Below are positions 1 through 9,274 of a stretch of DNA of 64,000 nt, piece by piece. How positions within the stretch are numbered: the stretch's first letter is position 1; each line of letters begins with the position of its first letter. The notes beneath the pieces were generated by a model that was not told where the DNA came from, searched no databases, and was given only the letters and a program-made list of their open reading frames with translations. The translations under genes were made by a program, and so were the position numbers. Location of the stretch: NCBI RefSeq assembly GCF_008370685.1, contig NZ_VTZU01000023.1, positions 23,351 to 87,350 on the forward strand. The letters are read 5' to 3'. This stretch comes from Aquimarina sp. RZ0. GTDB taxonomy: Bacteria > Bacteroidota > Bacteroidia > Flavobacteriales > Flavobacteriaceae.

Positions 1-1
1 G

Positions 2-895
2 TTTTTGGTTCGCTCCTCTGTGGCATTATCTTTTAGATTAAAATTGTCTAAGATGGTAATCGGGCTCACTGTAGTCTCTTTTGCTACCTCTGCGCCAGAG
101 TTATTAGTTAGTTTACAAGCTGCGCTGGAAGGGTCTGCAGATCTGGCGCTAAGTAATGTTATAGGTTCTAATATTGCAAATATTGGTTTGGTTCTTGGGA
201 TTACAGCACTTATTGGACCATTAGCCATTGATAAAGATTTTTATAGATTTAACTGGCCTGTAATGATCATAATGTCATTGGCATTATACATCTTTTTAAA
301 GACCGATACTATATTAACCAGAGTAGAAGGCGGTATTTTGCTGGTATCTCTTTTGGTCTATTTGTTCTTGCTGATTAGAAGGGCTAGAAAGCATGCTGAT
401 ACGATGATTGATGAAGTTGATGATACACTGGAGAAAGTGTCTGGTTTTAAAATGATTGTCTGGTTATTAATAGGAGGTTTATCCTTGTATTTTGGATCTG
501 AATTTTTGGTAGATGGAGCAAAAAATATTGCGCAGAGAATGGAAGTTAGTGAAGCAGTAATTGGGCTTACTATGGTAGCTATAGGAACTAGTGTTCCCGA
601 ACTTGCAGCATCTGTAATCGCTGCATTAAAACAGGAAAAAGCAATTTCTCTGGGAAATCTGATTGGCTCTAATATTTTTAATATAGCTTCGGTACTAGGA
701 CTTACATCTATTATACAGCCAATTGTTTTGAAAGATGTACGATTAATGAATGTCGATATTTTCTGGATGCTAGGTTTTGCGCTAATTCTTTTGCCATTAG
801 CTTTTATTCCTAAAAGAATGGTTTTAGGTAGAACAAAAGGATTTTTAATTTTTGCAGGCTATTGTGTGTTTGTCGCCTTAGTTTTTATAAAATAA
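2..895 (+). CDS. Na+/Ca2+ exchanger family membrane protein (CaxA/YrbG-like), 5' end outside window
   Basis: Inner-membrane cation antiporter, expected to exchange Ca2+ for Na+ or H+. The two alpha-repeat signatures of the family are visible: GLTVVSFATSAPELLVS followed by SNVIGSNIANIG near the start, and GLTMVAIGTSVPELAAS followed by GNLIGSNIFNIASV in the second half. Each repeat is followed by strongly hydrophobic segments, giving about 9-10 membrane helices, and a charged loop in the middle separates the halves. The reading frame is open back to the first base (F-L-V-R-S-S-V-A-L), and family members have roughly 20-40 residues before this point, so the TTG at base 5 is not a real start: the gene is truncated by the window edge. 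Family assignment is secure; ion specificity is not. Confidence 0.88.
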   Translation, partial: FLVRSSVALSFRLKLSKMVIGLTVVSFATSAPELLVSLQAALEGSADLALSNVIGSNIANIGLVLGITALIGPLAIDKDFYRFNWPVMIIMSLALYIFLKTDTILTRVEGGILLVSLLVYLFLLIRRARKHADTMIDEVDDTLEKVSGFKMIVWLLIGGLSLYFGSEFLVDGAKNIAQRMEVSEAVIGLTMVAIGTSVPELAASVIAALKQEKAISLGNLIGSNIFNIASVLGLTSIIQPIVLKDVRLMNVDIFWMLGFALILLPLAFIPKRMVLGRTKGFLIFAGYCVFVALVFIK

Positions 896-1714
896 ACAAA
901 TTCTTCTCTTAATCAAATGTATAAGGAGGTTTTGTGTAGTGAATGTTAGTGTGTAATTTATATTTTGAATTCTCAGTGAATAAGACATACAGGTCGCAGA
1001 TTTGGGTACTGAGTTTGATTAAATATGTTAGAGTAAACCTGCACGATCAAAAAAATAATAGTTGTATCTTTAAAATAATAGATGTAAACTATACGTTTAT
1101 ATAATAATAACTAAATTGTATTATAAATTTAAACACACAGACTCAATCACAATGAAATTTATTACATAACAAATTATTGTATATTCTAAAATTAATATAT
1201 AATTAAAAGTACTTTTTACTTCTAAGAATTTCTTTTGTTTTCCCTCCTCAAAATGCTTTAAAGTAATAGGTCTAAAAGATAAGTAGATATTATATCTATA
1301 TGTATTAACGACCTGATGTCTGTTATTCTAATTTTAATAGACTTAAAAACAGTTTTAAAAGTGTTTAAACTCTTAGAATTGTTTGTAAAAGATTTAAAAA
1401 AATAAACTTATCTGAAAAATAGTGATTTTTAAACCTAAAGGTTTAGCTTACTTGAGAATAGTGAAGATAGTTTTTTAATAAGGCATAGCTATAATTAAGA
1501 AAAATGTCAAAATCATGATACAAAATGTAAATTTTGTAGACGAAAATATTCTTCCGGATATGTTCACTTATTCAGAAAATAAGATAGTACACATACGCAA
1601 CAAAAAAGTGTAATTAATTTAAATTGTTTGTGTAGTAGTATACTTTGAATATTCATTTATTTTAATGGAATAAGTTTTTTTTAAAAGGCATATTATTATT
1701 TAATAAAAAAACTG
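896..1714. other. Intergenic region with no gene seen
   Basis: About 820 bases of very AT-rich sequence. No reading frame of convincing length and no RNA gene was recognised. It holds a short perfect hairpin around 1430-1445 (arms TAAACCT/AGGTTTA, two-base loop) and, from about 1471, a copy of an interspersed motif also found upstream of another CAZyme gene (listed separately). The long leader is typical of highly expressed secreted-enzyme genes in this group, but no promoter could be fixed with confidence. Confidence 0.5.
1471..1542 (+). repeat. Interspersed leader motif, copy C (T-run, GGCATAGCTATA, then AATGTAAATTTTG)
   Basis: A T-run is followed by AAGGCATAGCTATA, an A-rich stretch, and AAAATGTAAATTTTG. 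The same order of motifs occurs twice in the 1.1-kb space before the GH16-GH18 gene (near 30273 and 30866). The similarity is patchy rather than base-for-base, so this is either an old interspersed repeat or a shared 5'-leader structure. Its position about 170-240 bases before a T9SS-exported protein gene matches the other copies. Confidence 0.45.
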
Positions 1715-4174
1715 ATGCGAACAAAATTAAAAAACAAACTTTCTGATTGGCTGTTAGGAGCCATGGTTATATTTTTTTTACTAAACTTTATAACAATTCA
1801 GTCCTTAGAGGCTCAGAGAGTAGGAGATGCTGGTATAACGTTTGACAACTCAAAACTAGATCCCGATTATCCACAAATGAGAGAGTGGATGAAGGCAGGT
1901 GTTGAAGGTGGAATTCCCTTATTATCAAGTAGTACTATAAAGAAAACTATTGGACCGACAAATAGCGACGGCCTCAATTCAGCAATTGATGAAGTATCCC
2001 GAAATGGAGGAGGTCAATTAAGGCTTCGAAATGGAAATTATACTATTAATAAAACCGTAAATGTTAAAAGCAATGTGCGTATTGTAGGAGAAAGTCGAGA
2101 TAGAGTAGTTCTAATAGTAACCATGACAGGTAAAGAAGCAGATAAAAAACAAGCAATTTATTTTAAAGGAACTAAGCGCAGTAGTCTAGAACGTCTAACC
2201 ATCAAAGGGAATCAAAATGGTACTCCTGATCCATTTAAGCTGGCAGCAGTGAAACCTAATTATGCTATAAAAGGTATTGTATTTGGTAGCGGAGCTAGAA
2301 ACTGTTGGGTAGATAAAGTAACGATATTAAATTCTGGAGGATCTCCTATAAATACGTGGAAAACAGATCATTTGACATTTAGAGATATGCTTGTGGATGG
2401 CGTTTGGAACAAAGGCGGTGGCGGCAATGGTTACTTTGCAATTCAGGGAGGATACACACTAGTTTATAATTGTACAATTAAGAATCTTAGACATTTGGCA
2501 ATTCAGCGAGAAGGAGCTTACTATAATGTGATTTATAAAAACAAGATAACTCAGGATGTTAATTTTCATAATGCAGACGCCGGAAATAATTTAGTCGAAC
2601 AAAACGAAATTACAATTCAATCAGGATTTGATTTTCAATATCACGCGGTAATGGGGCCTTGGGCAAGCTTTCATAGAGTTTCTGACAGAGATAATTATAT
2701 TTATAAAAATCAATGTATTGAAAGAAATAACAATGATAGAATAAGTTTTTCTGATAATAATACAGTCTACATTGGTCCAAGACGAAAGGAAGAAAGGAGT
2801 AGAATACCAGAATATCCATTTGATAAGACAAATAATGTACCTATACATGGTACATTTTATCCTGTAAAAGGAGGTGGTGGCTCTGGAAACAATACAGTTT
2901 CGGTTACAGGGGTAAGTGTTTCTCCTTCTGCTGTTTCATTAAATATTGGACAAACCAAAGACTTGAATCCGTCAGTAAGACCTAATAATGCAACAAACAA
3001 GAATGTTACCTGGTCCTCATCAAATACTGGTGTTGCAACAGTAAATAGTTCTGGTGTGGTAAGAGCTGTATCGGTTGGTTCTGCACAAATTACAGTAAAA
3101 ACTCAAGATGGTAATAAAACTGCCACAAGCTCAATTACTGTCGTAGATGGAGGAAATGGTGGTGACGGCAATGGAAATAACAAGCCGCCGGTATTAGATT
3201 TTGCTTCTTTAGCAGATGGAGATCGATTTGATACTGGAGTAAGTCTGAGCCCCAGAATAAATGCGAGTGACACTGATGGTTCGATAGCTAATGTTAGGTT
3301 ATATATCAACGATGATTTTGTGAGACAGGAAAATATAGCCCCTTATACCTGGGGAGAAGCAGGGAAAGATGAAAAAATTAAAAATCTTAGAGAAGGTACT
3401 TATCGTCTTAAAGCAATAGCCAAGGATAATAAGGGGAAAGAAACAGTCAAAATAATTTCTATAAAAATTGGTAAAGAAACGACCTCTGGACAATTAATTG
3501 CTGATGGTATGTACTATATCAAATCTGTAGTAAGTAATCAACGTTTGATTTCGCCGACTTGGGATAACCATAATGCAAGAATGTATAATGCCGGAAATTT
3601 TGATGATCAACGTTGGATTTTCAAGCATTTAGGCGATAATACGTATACAATCAGGAATTCCGGGACTAACAGGTATTTAGAAGTTCCTAATGGTAAGTGT
3701 GCAAAAGGAGCAAATGCTGCTACCAGGATTGGAGCTGGTTCAGATCATCAAAAATGGAAAGTAGTTGGCAGTAATGGTAAGTATAGTTTAAAACCATTAC
3801 ATTGTCAGAAAAACGCTTTAGATAGAGAAAGAGGAGTTAATGATGCTAATGTCCTTATATGGGGTTTTAATGATAAAAATCAAAACCAACAATGGGATAT
3901 TATCAAGCATAATAGTCGTGAAAATTCTGATGGTCTTTCTACTCCACAAGAAGGTATTTCTATGATAGTATACCCTAATCCAGCAAATGAAACAGTAAAT
4001 TTAACAGGAGTAGAAAAAGGAGATATTATTAGTGTACATGATGTTTTAGGGAAACAAGTGATGGGATTAAAAGCAAGCTCTGCGAATGAGCAAATTTCTG
4101 CTGTATCACTTACACCTGGGATGTATATTATTTCTGTATTAGGAAAAGGGAAATTGAGATTGATTAAACAATAA
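1715..4174 (+). CDS. Secreted multidomain protein: parallel beta-helix (lyase-like), Big2, Ig-like, ricin-type lectin, T9SS sorting domain
   Basis: Probably a cell-surface or secreted polysaccharide-active protein. An N-terminal hydrophobic signal segment ends at about residue 33. Residues about 60-370 have short Gly/Asn-rich beta-strand rungs typical of pectate-lyase-like right-handed beta-helices (INKTVNVKSNVRIVGES opens the helix). Then come a Big2 domain (about 395-475, VTGVSVSPSAVSLNIGQ), an Ig-like domain of the type found in chitinases (about 490-585), and a ricin-B/RICIN-like beta-trefoil (about 595-735) with QRWIF, HQKWKV and NQQWDI at the three repeat ends. A T9SS type-A C-terminal domain follows (IVYPNPANETVNL to the end). 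Substrate and catalytic residues could not be assigned, so lyase activity is inference from fold. The gene stands alone, with a strong terminator behind it. Confidence 0.75.
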   Translation: MRTKLKNKLSDWLLGAMVIFFLLNFITIQSLEAQRVGDAGITFDNSKLDPDYPQMREWMKAGVEGGIPLLSSSTIKKTIGPTNSDGLNSAIDEVSRNGGGQLRLRNGNYTINKTVNVKSNVRIVGESRDRVVLIVTMTGKEADKKQAIYFKGTKRSSLERLTIKGNQNGTPDPFKLAAVKPNYAIKGIVFGSGARNCWVDKVTILNSGGSPINTWKTDHLTFRDMLVDGVWNKGGGGNGYFAIQGGYTLVYNCTIKNLRHLAIQREGAYYNVIYKNKITQDVNFHNADAGNNLVEQNEITIQSGFDFQYHAVMGPWASFHRVSDRDNYIYKNQCIERNNNDRISFSDNNTVYIGPRRKEERSRIPEYPFDKTNNVPIHGTFYPVKGGGGSGNNTVSVTGVSVSPSAVSLNIGQTKDLNPSVRPNNATNKNVTWSSSNTGVATVNSSGVVRAVSVGSAQITVKTQDGNKTATSSITVVDGGNGGDGNGNNKPPVLDFASLADGDRFDTGVSLSPRINASDTDGSIANVRLYINDDFVRQENIAPYTWGEAGKDEKIKNLREGTYRLKAIAKDNKGKETVKIISIKIGKETTSGQLIADGMYYIKSVVSNQRLISPTWDNHNARMYNAGNFDDQRWIFKHLGDNTYTIRNSGTNRYLEVPNGKCAKGANAATRIGAGSDHQKWKVVGSNGKYSLKPLHCQKNALDRERGVNDANVLIWGFNDKNQNQQWDIIKHNSRENSDGLSTPQEGISMIVYPNPANETVNLTGVEKGDIISVHDVLGKQVMGLKASSANEQISAVSLTPGMYIISVLGKGKLRLIKQ

Positions 4175-4228
4175 TATTTTTTCATTGTTTTAGATATAAA
4201 AGTATAGTAACATATAATTTTTTTTCTA

Positions 4229-4266
4229 AACTTCTCTCTTTATTCTGTAAAGGGAGAAGTTTTTTA
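4229..4266 (+). terminator. Rho-independent terminator after the beta-helix gene
   Basis: Arms of 14 bases (AACTTCTCTCTTTA / TAAAGGGAGAAGTT, one T-G wobble) close a five-base loop, and the 3' arm runs into a stretch of T. It lies 55 bases after the stop codon of the upstream gene. Confidence 0.88.
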
Positions 4267-4490
4267 TTTAGTAATGATCTTTTCAATATTAGCTCTTTTT
4301 GTAATGACCTCTTCCTGCAAGCCAGTAATGCAATTCCAACCTGAATGTACCAGGCAAAGCTCTATCCCTTTATCTTTGGACTAAAGCGGCAATATTTTGT
4401 TTTCAGGGACTACTGTTTCCGATCTAAAAGTATTTACTCAAATTACTCTCTTTTTTCTTCTCCCTTTTTTTGATTAGGATATAGATTATC
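4267..4490. other. Intergenic region with no gene seen
   Basis: Between the terminator of the beta-helix gene and the promoter of the next gene. No reading frame, repeat or RNA was recognised. Confidence 0.4.
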
Positions 4491-4519
4491 TTGTAGACGC
4501 TACTTTTAAGTTATATTTG
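4491..4519 (+). promoter_or_regulatory. Candidate Bacteroidota promoter for dus
   Basis: TTG at the -33 position and TATATTTG (fits TAnnTTTG at -7) are separated by 18 bases, about 17 bases before the ATG. Spacing and motifs fit the flavobacterial consensus. There is no Shine-Dalgarno sequence, which is normal for this group. Confidence 0.55.
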
Positions 4520-4536
4520 CATAATTTTTAGTGCAT

Positions 4537-5481
4537 ATGAGTATTACTTTACTGTCTTCCCCTTTACAGGGGTTTACTGACTTTCGATTTAGAAACGCTT
4601 TTCATCAATATTTTGGAGGGATTGATACTTTTTATTCTCCCTATATTCGATTTAATGGTAAAGTGAAGATTAAACCTTCTTTTGAGAAAGATATATTACC
4701 AGAAAATAATACTGTGCCCAGAGTGATTCCGCAAATCATGACTAATGATGCAGATGAATTCTTGTTTGTTGTAAAATATGTACAACAGTTTGGTTATAAA
4801 GAGCTTAATTGGAATCTTGGGTGCCCATATCCTATGGTGACCAAAAGAGGAATGGGATCGGGGTTAATCTGTGATCCCGAAAAAATAAATCAAATACTGG
4901 ATCGTGTTTATACAGAAACTAATATTGTTGTGTCTTTAAAAATGCGAATGGGTTATGAGAGTAGTGAGGAGATTTTAAAAGTGTTTCCGATTCTGGAAAA
5001 GTACCCTATAAAAAATATAGCAATTCACGCACGGATTGGGAAACAACTATATAAAGGAGGGGTGGATCTGGAATCGTTTCAGAAATGTGTAGATCAGAGT
5101 AATCAAAAATTGTATTATAATGGAGATATAACTTCTGTAGCAGTTTTCAGAGAGATGAAGCAACGTTTTCCTATGATTGATCATTGGATGATTGGCAGAG
5201 GATTGATTGCAGATCCATTTTTGCCAAGTATGATTAAAAATGATACGACAGTTTATCCAGAGGATAGATTTAAGATTTTTAGTAAGTTTCATGATACTAT
5301 TTACCAGCAATATGATGCAGCGCTTTCTGGACCAACACCAATTAAGATGAAAATGCTTGGGTTTTGGGAATACTTTGCCAGCTCGTTTCCTAATCCCAGA
5401 AAGACCTTTAAAAAAATTAAAAAGGCAAGTAATGCTAGATCATATCAAATAGCAGTCAAAGAGATTTTGAATGAAGTATAA
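4537..5481 (+). CDS. tRNA-dihydrouridine synthase
   Basis: FMN-dependent enzyme that reduces specific uridines of tRNA to dihydrouridine in the cytoplasm. The TIM-barrel Dus landmarks are in order: LLSSPLQGFTDFRFRNAF at the N-terminus (flavin-binding strand), NWNLGCPYPMVTKRGMGSGL with the catalytic Cys (about residue 95), VSLKMRMGYES, NIAIHARIGKQLYKGGVD (substitutes for the usual H-x-R-x..Y-x-G motif), YYNGDI, and MIGRGLIADPFLP (phosphate binding). Length of about 314 residues is normal. A GTG two codons upstream could also start the frame; ATG is preferred because it sits at a normal distance from the promoter-like motif. It overlaps the next gene by 11 bases. The Dus subtype (A/B/C) was not assigned. 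Confidence 0.88.
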   Translation: MSITLLSSPLQGFTDFRFRNAFHQYFGGIDTFYSPYIRFNGKVKIKPSFEKDILPENNTVPRVIPQIMTNDADEFLFVVKYVQQFGYKELNWNLGCPYPMVTKRGMGSGLICDPEKINQILDRVYTETNIVVSLKMRMGYESSEEILKVFPILEKYPIKNIAIHARIGKQLYKGGVDLESFQKCVDQSNQKLYYNGDITSVAVFREMKQRFPMIDHWMIGRGLIADPFLPSMIKNDTTVYPEDRFKIFSKFHDTIYQQYDAALSGPTPIKMKMLGFWEYFASSFPNPRKTFKKIKKASNARSYQIAVKEILNEV

Positions 5482-6409
5482 TCATTTAGAAACAGTAAAA
5501 AAATTGAATACAAGTTTTAGCTCCTTATTAAGGATACCTTTTCTGGTAATGTTCGGGATATCGATGCTAATACATTTTGTTATTAAGGATCATATTTATC
5601 CTATAAGTATATTATACTATGCCAGTGCACCTTTACTACTGATAGTGGGAGGATTGATATTAAGTATACTGTTTTTTGAGAAAAAGAAAGTTTTCTACCT
5701 ATTGATTTTTACTTCATTGTGTTTAATTTGTTATTGGATAACTAATTATTATAATAGCTTATCCACGTCAGTATCTACAAATTTCTCTAAGACAATTTTA
5801 TTCTGGAATATAGGAAGAAGTAAAGAAGTTTCTTTTCGGATTCTTCTGAAGGAGGTACAGGATAAGTCTCCTAACATTATTGGTATGGTTGAAGCCAAAG
5901 GTATAACGGATGAAAATATAAAAGAGTTCAAAGACAAATTTCCGAACTATGATATGCAGAAACTAGGAGGGGATATGGTAGTTGCTGTCAAAGGGAGAAT
6001 AGATACAATATCACACTTTTCTAAAACAGCTAGTTTTAAGTTTAATGAGATTCATTTCACATCGAATAATGAAAAGCGATCAGTACTTATTGCAGATATT
6101 AATGCAATACCTTTTGGTACCAGATCTACTGCATTGGATAGTATCTATAAGTTTGCTATAAAAAATAATTCTTCTTTTATAATGGGAGATTTTAATACGC
6201 CTTATGAAAGTGTTTATTTTGATGATTTTAGAAAAAATTTACAAAGCTTTCACTCTGTCGCCACTGGTTTTACGGCTACCTGGCCTTATGGAGTTCCTTT
6301 ATTAGAGATAGATCAAATTTGGAGCAATAAGAATATTCAACCTGTTTTATTAGAAAAAAAATATTATAAAGTTTCTGATCACGCACTTTTGACAGCTACC
6401 TATCAATAA
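5471..6409 (+). CDS. Membrane-anchored endonuclease/exonuclease/phosphatase (EEP) family protein
   Basis: Three hydrophobic segments in the first about 95 residues anchor a C-terminal EEP domain that should face the periplasm. The domain carries the metal-site and catalytic motifs of the fold: IIGMVEAKG (metal-binding Glu), FIMGDFNTPYES (the GDxN motif), and KVSDHALLTATY (final Asp-His pair). The closest general match is the class of vicR-like or synaptojanin/nuclease-related EEP proteins found widely in Bacteroidota; whether the substrate is nucleic acid, phospholipid or another phosphoester cannot be told. It is translationally coupled to the dus gene by an 11-base overlap and ends at a bidirectional hairpin. 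Confidence 0.75.
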   Translation: MKYNHLETVKKLNTSFSSLLRIPFLVMFGISMLIHFVIKDHIYPISILYYASAPLLLIVGGLILSILFFEKKKVFYLLIFTSLCLICYWITNYYNSLSTSVSTNFSKTILFWNIGRSKEVSFRILLKEVQDKSPNIIGMVEAKGITDENIKEFKDKFPNYDMQKLGGDMVVAVKGRIDTISHFSKTASFKFNEIHFTSNNEKRSVLIADINAIPFGTRSTALDSIYKFAIKNNSSFIMGDFNTPYESVYFDDFRKNLQSFHSVATGFTATWPYGVPLLEIDQIWSNKNIQPVLLEKKYYKVSDHALLTATYQ

Positions 6410-6424
6410 CTAATTTTTAAGACA

Positions 6425-6460
6425 AACAAAGCTCTATACCATGGAGGCAGAGCTTTGTTA
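6425..6460. terminator. Bidirectional terminator hairpin between convergent genes
   Basis: Arms AACAAAGCTCT and AGAGCTTTGTT (11 bp, perfect) with a 13-base loop. It lies between the end of the EEP gene and the convergent end of the glpQ-like gene. Flanking T/A-rich runs are weak, so efficiency is uncertain. Confidence 0.7.
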
Positions 6461-6505
6461 TTATTCTGCGGAGTATCTTAGAATTTTGCAATACTGTATG
6501 TATGC

Positions 6506-7648
6506 TTAATTTTTCCAGCTGTCTAAAGCCTGAACGGCTTCGTTTGTGTAATCTGTGAATAAACCATCTACTCCCGCATCAAAAAACAGGTGGTATTCAC
6601 TTTCTGGGTTACCTCCGCTCCATTGTGTATTTTCATTCCGAAATGTATATGGATGAACCAGTAAATTGTTTTCGTGTGCCAGCTCAATAAAATTGCTAGG
6701 CTGAAGCAGAGTGGTTACTCCTGTATCATCAGTTTTATATGAAATTATAAAAGGTTTCCAGGGACCAATACCGTCAGCATATGTTGCTGTGAATTCCATA
6801 CCTTCTTTTGTAGTAAAGAATTCATAGGTTCTCTGATCACCATTAGCATAAAAATCGAATGGAGAACCATAAGAAATAAAATCTCCCTCGGGGACATTGT
6901 AATCTAAAGATCCATCTTTATTGATAGTATATGTAGAAATCAGTTGTACAAGTTTTACAGACGATTTAGTATTGATATATTGCAAGGGAGCTACTTCAAA
7001 ACATTGAACAAAAACAGGCGCATCTTTATGATTCATTTTTGCCTCTTTTAATACTGCAAGAAGTTTATCTTCCATAGCGTATTTTTCAAAAACTTCATTA
7101 TGGAATAAAGGATGTTTGATTTCTGGATAGATACCAATAACTCTTCCGGTTTTGTCAGATTCTTTTTTTGCGAGTTCGATAACCTCTTCAAAAGTTGGAA
7201 TATTTAATACGTCATCAAAATCTTTTGGTCTGCCGTTAAATGCTTGTCGGGCTTTTAACTTTTTAATTTGTACCAGAGTAAAATCTACAGCAAACCAATC
7301 AGTAACCATTTTTCCATCTAATTCTTTCGTTGTTTTTAAGTTTGAAAATTCAGGGAGATCTGCTACATTGGTTGTTCCTGATAGCATCGGTTCGTGTCTT
7401 ACCACCAAATGTCCATCTTTGGTCATCACTAAGTCTGGTTCTATAAAATCTGCTCCTAGTTCGACAGCTTTAGAATAACCTTCTAATGTGTGTTCTGGAA
7501 GTATAGATTGTGCTCCTCTGTGCGCAATGATTAATGGAGTGTTTTGACTATCAGGGTTTGGGTTTCCCGAAGAATCATCTGAAGAATCGCAAGATGATTG
7601 TGCAAATACTGCTATAATCAATAGTATTTTGAATGTAAGTGGTTTCAT
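6506..7648 (-). CDS. glpQ: Glycerophosphodiester phosphodiesterase, lipoprotein
   Basis: Hydrolyses glycerophosphodiesters to glycerol-3-phosphate and an alcohol. The N-terminus is a lipoprotein signal (hydrophobic stretch ending AQSSC), followed by a Ser/Asp/Asn-rich linker. The GDPD core starts with IIAHRGAQSILPEHTLEGY (catalytic His of HRG and the metal Glu), then DFIEPDLVMTKDGHLVVRHEP (ExD metal pair and second catalytic His). IGIYPEIKHP supplies another metal Glu, and the C-terminal DGLFTDYTNEAVQAL closes the barrel as in GlpQ. Length fits periplasmic GlpQ rather than cytoplasmic UgpQ. A GTG seven codons upstream is in frame; the internal ATG is preferred because the signal peptide then has a normal length. 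Expected location: periplasm, lipid-anchored. Confidence 0.9.
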   Translation of the reverse strand: MKPLTFKILLIIAVFAQSSCDSSDDSSGNPNPDSQNTPLIIAHRGAQSILPEHTLEGYSKAVELGADFIEPDLVMTKDGHLVVRHEPMLSGTTNVADLPEFSNLKTTKELDGKMVTDWFAVDFTLVQIKKLKARQAFNGRPKDFDDVLNIPTFEEVIELAKKESDKTGRVIGIYPEIKHPLFHNEVFEKYAMEDKLLAVLKEAKMNHKDAPVFVQCFEVAPLQYINTKSSVKLVQLISTYTINKDGSLDYNVPEGDFISYGSPFDFYANGDQRTYEFFTTKEGMEFTATYADGIGPWKPFIISYKTDDTGVTTLLQPSNFIELAHENNLLVHPYTFRNENTQWSGGNPESEYHLFFDAGVDGLFTDYTNEAVQALDSWKN

Positions 7649-8254
7649 TTTTTTTAGTTTAAATTTCACGCAATAAACAAAACCAATATTATGACATTGT
7701 AAAATTCATGTTACACTATTACCATAAAAATGTCGCTAATGTTAAGTTATATAGAAGTATGCTGCTAAAGCATAGAAAAACCTTACAAACTAGCTATAAT
7801 ACGATTTACGAATAAAAATTTCGCATCTAATGACATTCTTTTTCTACCATGTTTTCTTCATAAAATTAAACAATAGCTATGGCTATTCTTTAATTTGATT
7901 TATCAATCTAGCGAAAAATCCTTGCCATTATTTTTACGAAATTCTCATCCGTAAATGTATAAGTACTATGAAATCCATACTTTTTAGTGATAAATATACT
8001 GTCGAATTGAAACTCTTGTGAGTGATACTTTAGTCCGAAAAATTTATGTTTTTATCCTAATTCTGATATTTTTTTGACTATATGATGCCGTCGAAAAAAG
8101 TCTTTTTAGTTTATCTTAAAAGTCAAAATTTTTAGGATTAAGAATAGTACTTCAGATACGTTTTTTGATAAAGAATAATAAATCGGGATGTATAGCAAAA
8201 AAATAAGGTTAACTAAAAGTTCTTTTGTAGCAAGTTTTTTGTGAATATATGTTC
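7649..8254. other. Intergenic region carrying a palindromic element
   Basis: No gene seen. The first part holds copy P1 of an interspersed palindromic element (separate entry). The remainder is AT-rich. A loosely complementary pair around 8050-8150 (CCTAA..TTTTGACT / AGTCAAAAT..TTAGGATT) could form a weak structure. Confidence 0.45.
7799..7960 (+). repeat. Palindromic interspersed element, copy P1 (with nested hairpin)
   Basis: The left end begins ATACGATTTACG; the right end, read on the other strand, gives nearly the same sequence (one base lost near the tip). The body is almost identical to copy P3 (45908-46028) read in the opposite orientation, except for an extra block of about 40 bases at roughly 7861-7901. 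That block is itself a hairpin (AAATTAAA-C-AATAGC against GCTATT-C-TTTAATTT). The element codes for nothing and sits between a glpQ-like gene and a regulator gene. Confidence 0.75.
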
Positions 8255-9274
8255 CTATAATGATCCTCTTCGTATAATTTTGGAAGGAATAATCTCGTAT
8301 ACATTTCTCTTTTTAAACTTAATTACATCTGCTGCTTTCTTACCCATTTCTATAAAATCTGTAGAAATCGCTGTAATACCGTTATAAAGGATCTCTTTGG
8401 CAATACTATCATTATGGGTAAGGATTCCTATATCTTGCCCAATTATATAATCTGAATGTTTTATATCTCGCAACAACTCCCAATAATATGCATCGCCGAC
8501 GAAAAAGTATACTGTATTTTTAAGAAGATCCTTTTTTGAGTAACTGCCCAGTACTTTTGATTTGATGTTATAGTCTTTCACAAAACTTTTAAAAGCCTTA
8601 AGAACTCCTATTGGATAATCTAACTCTTGTGTGAAAAACAAGATAATTTGATCAAATTTTAATATAGCTGGTAGTAGATCACATAATTTTAGATAAGTAG
8701 TGTATTCAAACTCCTGAGCCACATAAGAATATTCCTTAGAAGCCTTTAGTAAGCGATTTACTAACAATACAAGTTCGAATGGTATGTGGTTTATGATCTC
8801 TAATACTTTTTCATTCTGTATAGGAGCGATAACATAAAAACCATACTTACCAGAAATATTATTAATAATTGTCTGGAACAATGAGAGGTTATTATGATGA
8901 AAAAATATGTCTATCTGATACTTTTCTCCTAAATGTTTCCTAAATGTATTGTAAAATTCTACCTGAAAACTATTAAATGCATAAATAATCAGAGCCACCT
9001 TAAGCTTTACATTGATTTCTGAACTAATAACATAATATCCTTTAGTACTTTTAGATTCGATAATCCCTCTTTTCTTAAGTTCATTGTAGGCATCTGCCAC
9101 TGTTTTATTAGCACAACCAATCTGTCTAGCCATTTGAATTACAGAGGGTAATTTACTACCAACTTCAAGGATTTTATCCGTAATTGCATCCAAGATGCCC
9201 TGAATAATCTTTTCTTGTTTAGAAAGACTCACTACCTCATTTAACTTGTTGATTTTATCAAATAAAGAGTTCAT
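8255..9274 (-). CDS. GntR-family regulator with LacI-type sugar-binding domain
   Basis: One-component transcription factor. Residues about 10-85 form a GntR winged helix (SKLPSVIQMARQIGCANKTV, then YNELKKRGIIESKSTKGYYV, the wing). Residues about 90-335 look like a periplasmic-binding-protein-type-1 domain as in LacI and AraR: VALIIYAFNSFQVEFYNTF opens it, and the end includes IGILTHNDSIAKEILYNGITAISTDFIEMGKKAADVI. Regulators of this build usually bind a sugar and control sugar transport or catabolism genes in Bacteroidota. The effector is unknown. A SemiSWEET gene lies a little upstream on the same strand, separated by a 383-base gap, so a link is possible but not shown. Confidence 0.85.
   Translation of the reverse strand: MNSLFDKINKLNEVVSLSKQEKIIQGILDAITDKILEVGSKLPSVIQMARQIGCANKTVADAYNELKKRGIIESKSTKGYYVISSEINVKLKVALIIYAFNSFQVEFYNTFRKHLGEKYQIDIFFHHNNLSLFQTIINNISGKYGFYVIAPIQNEKVLEIINHIPFELVLLVNRLLKASKEYSYVAQEFEYTTYLKLCDLLPAILKFDQIILFFTQELDYPIGVLKAFKSFVKDYNIKSKVLGSYSKKDLLKNTVYFFVGDAYYWELLRDIKHSDYIIGQDIGILTHNDSIAKEILYNGITAISTDFIEMGKKAADVIKFKKRNVYEIIPSKIIRRGSL

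Noticed and set aside
4531..4536. GTG start two codons before the dus ATG
   Set aside because: It cannot be excluded, but the ATG is the more usual codon and suits the promoter spacing.
8050..8150. Possible structured RNA in the space before the GntR gene
   Set aside because: Complementarity is loose and AT-only; no conserved RNA feature recognised.
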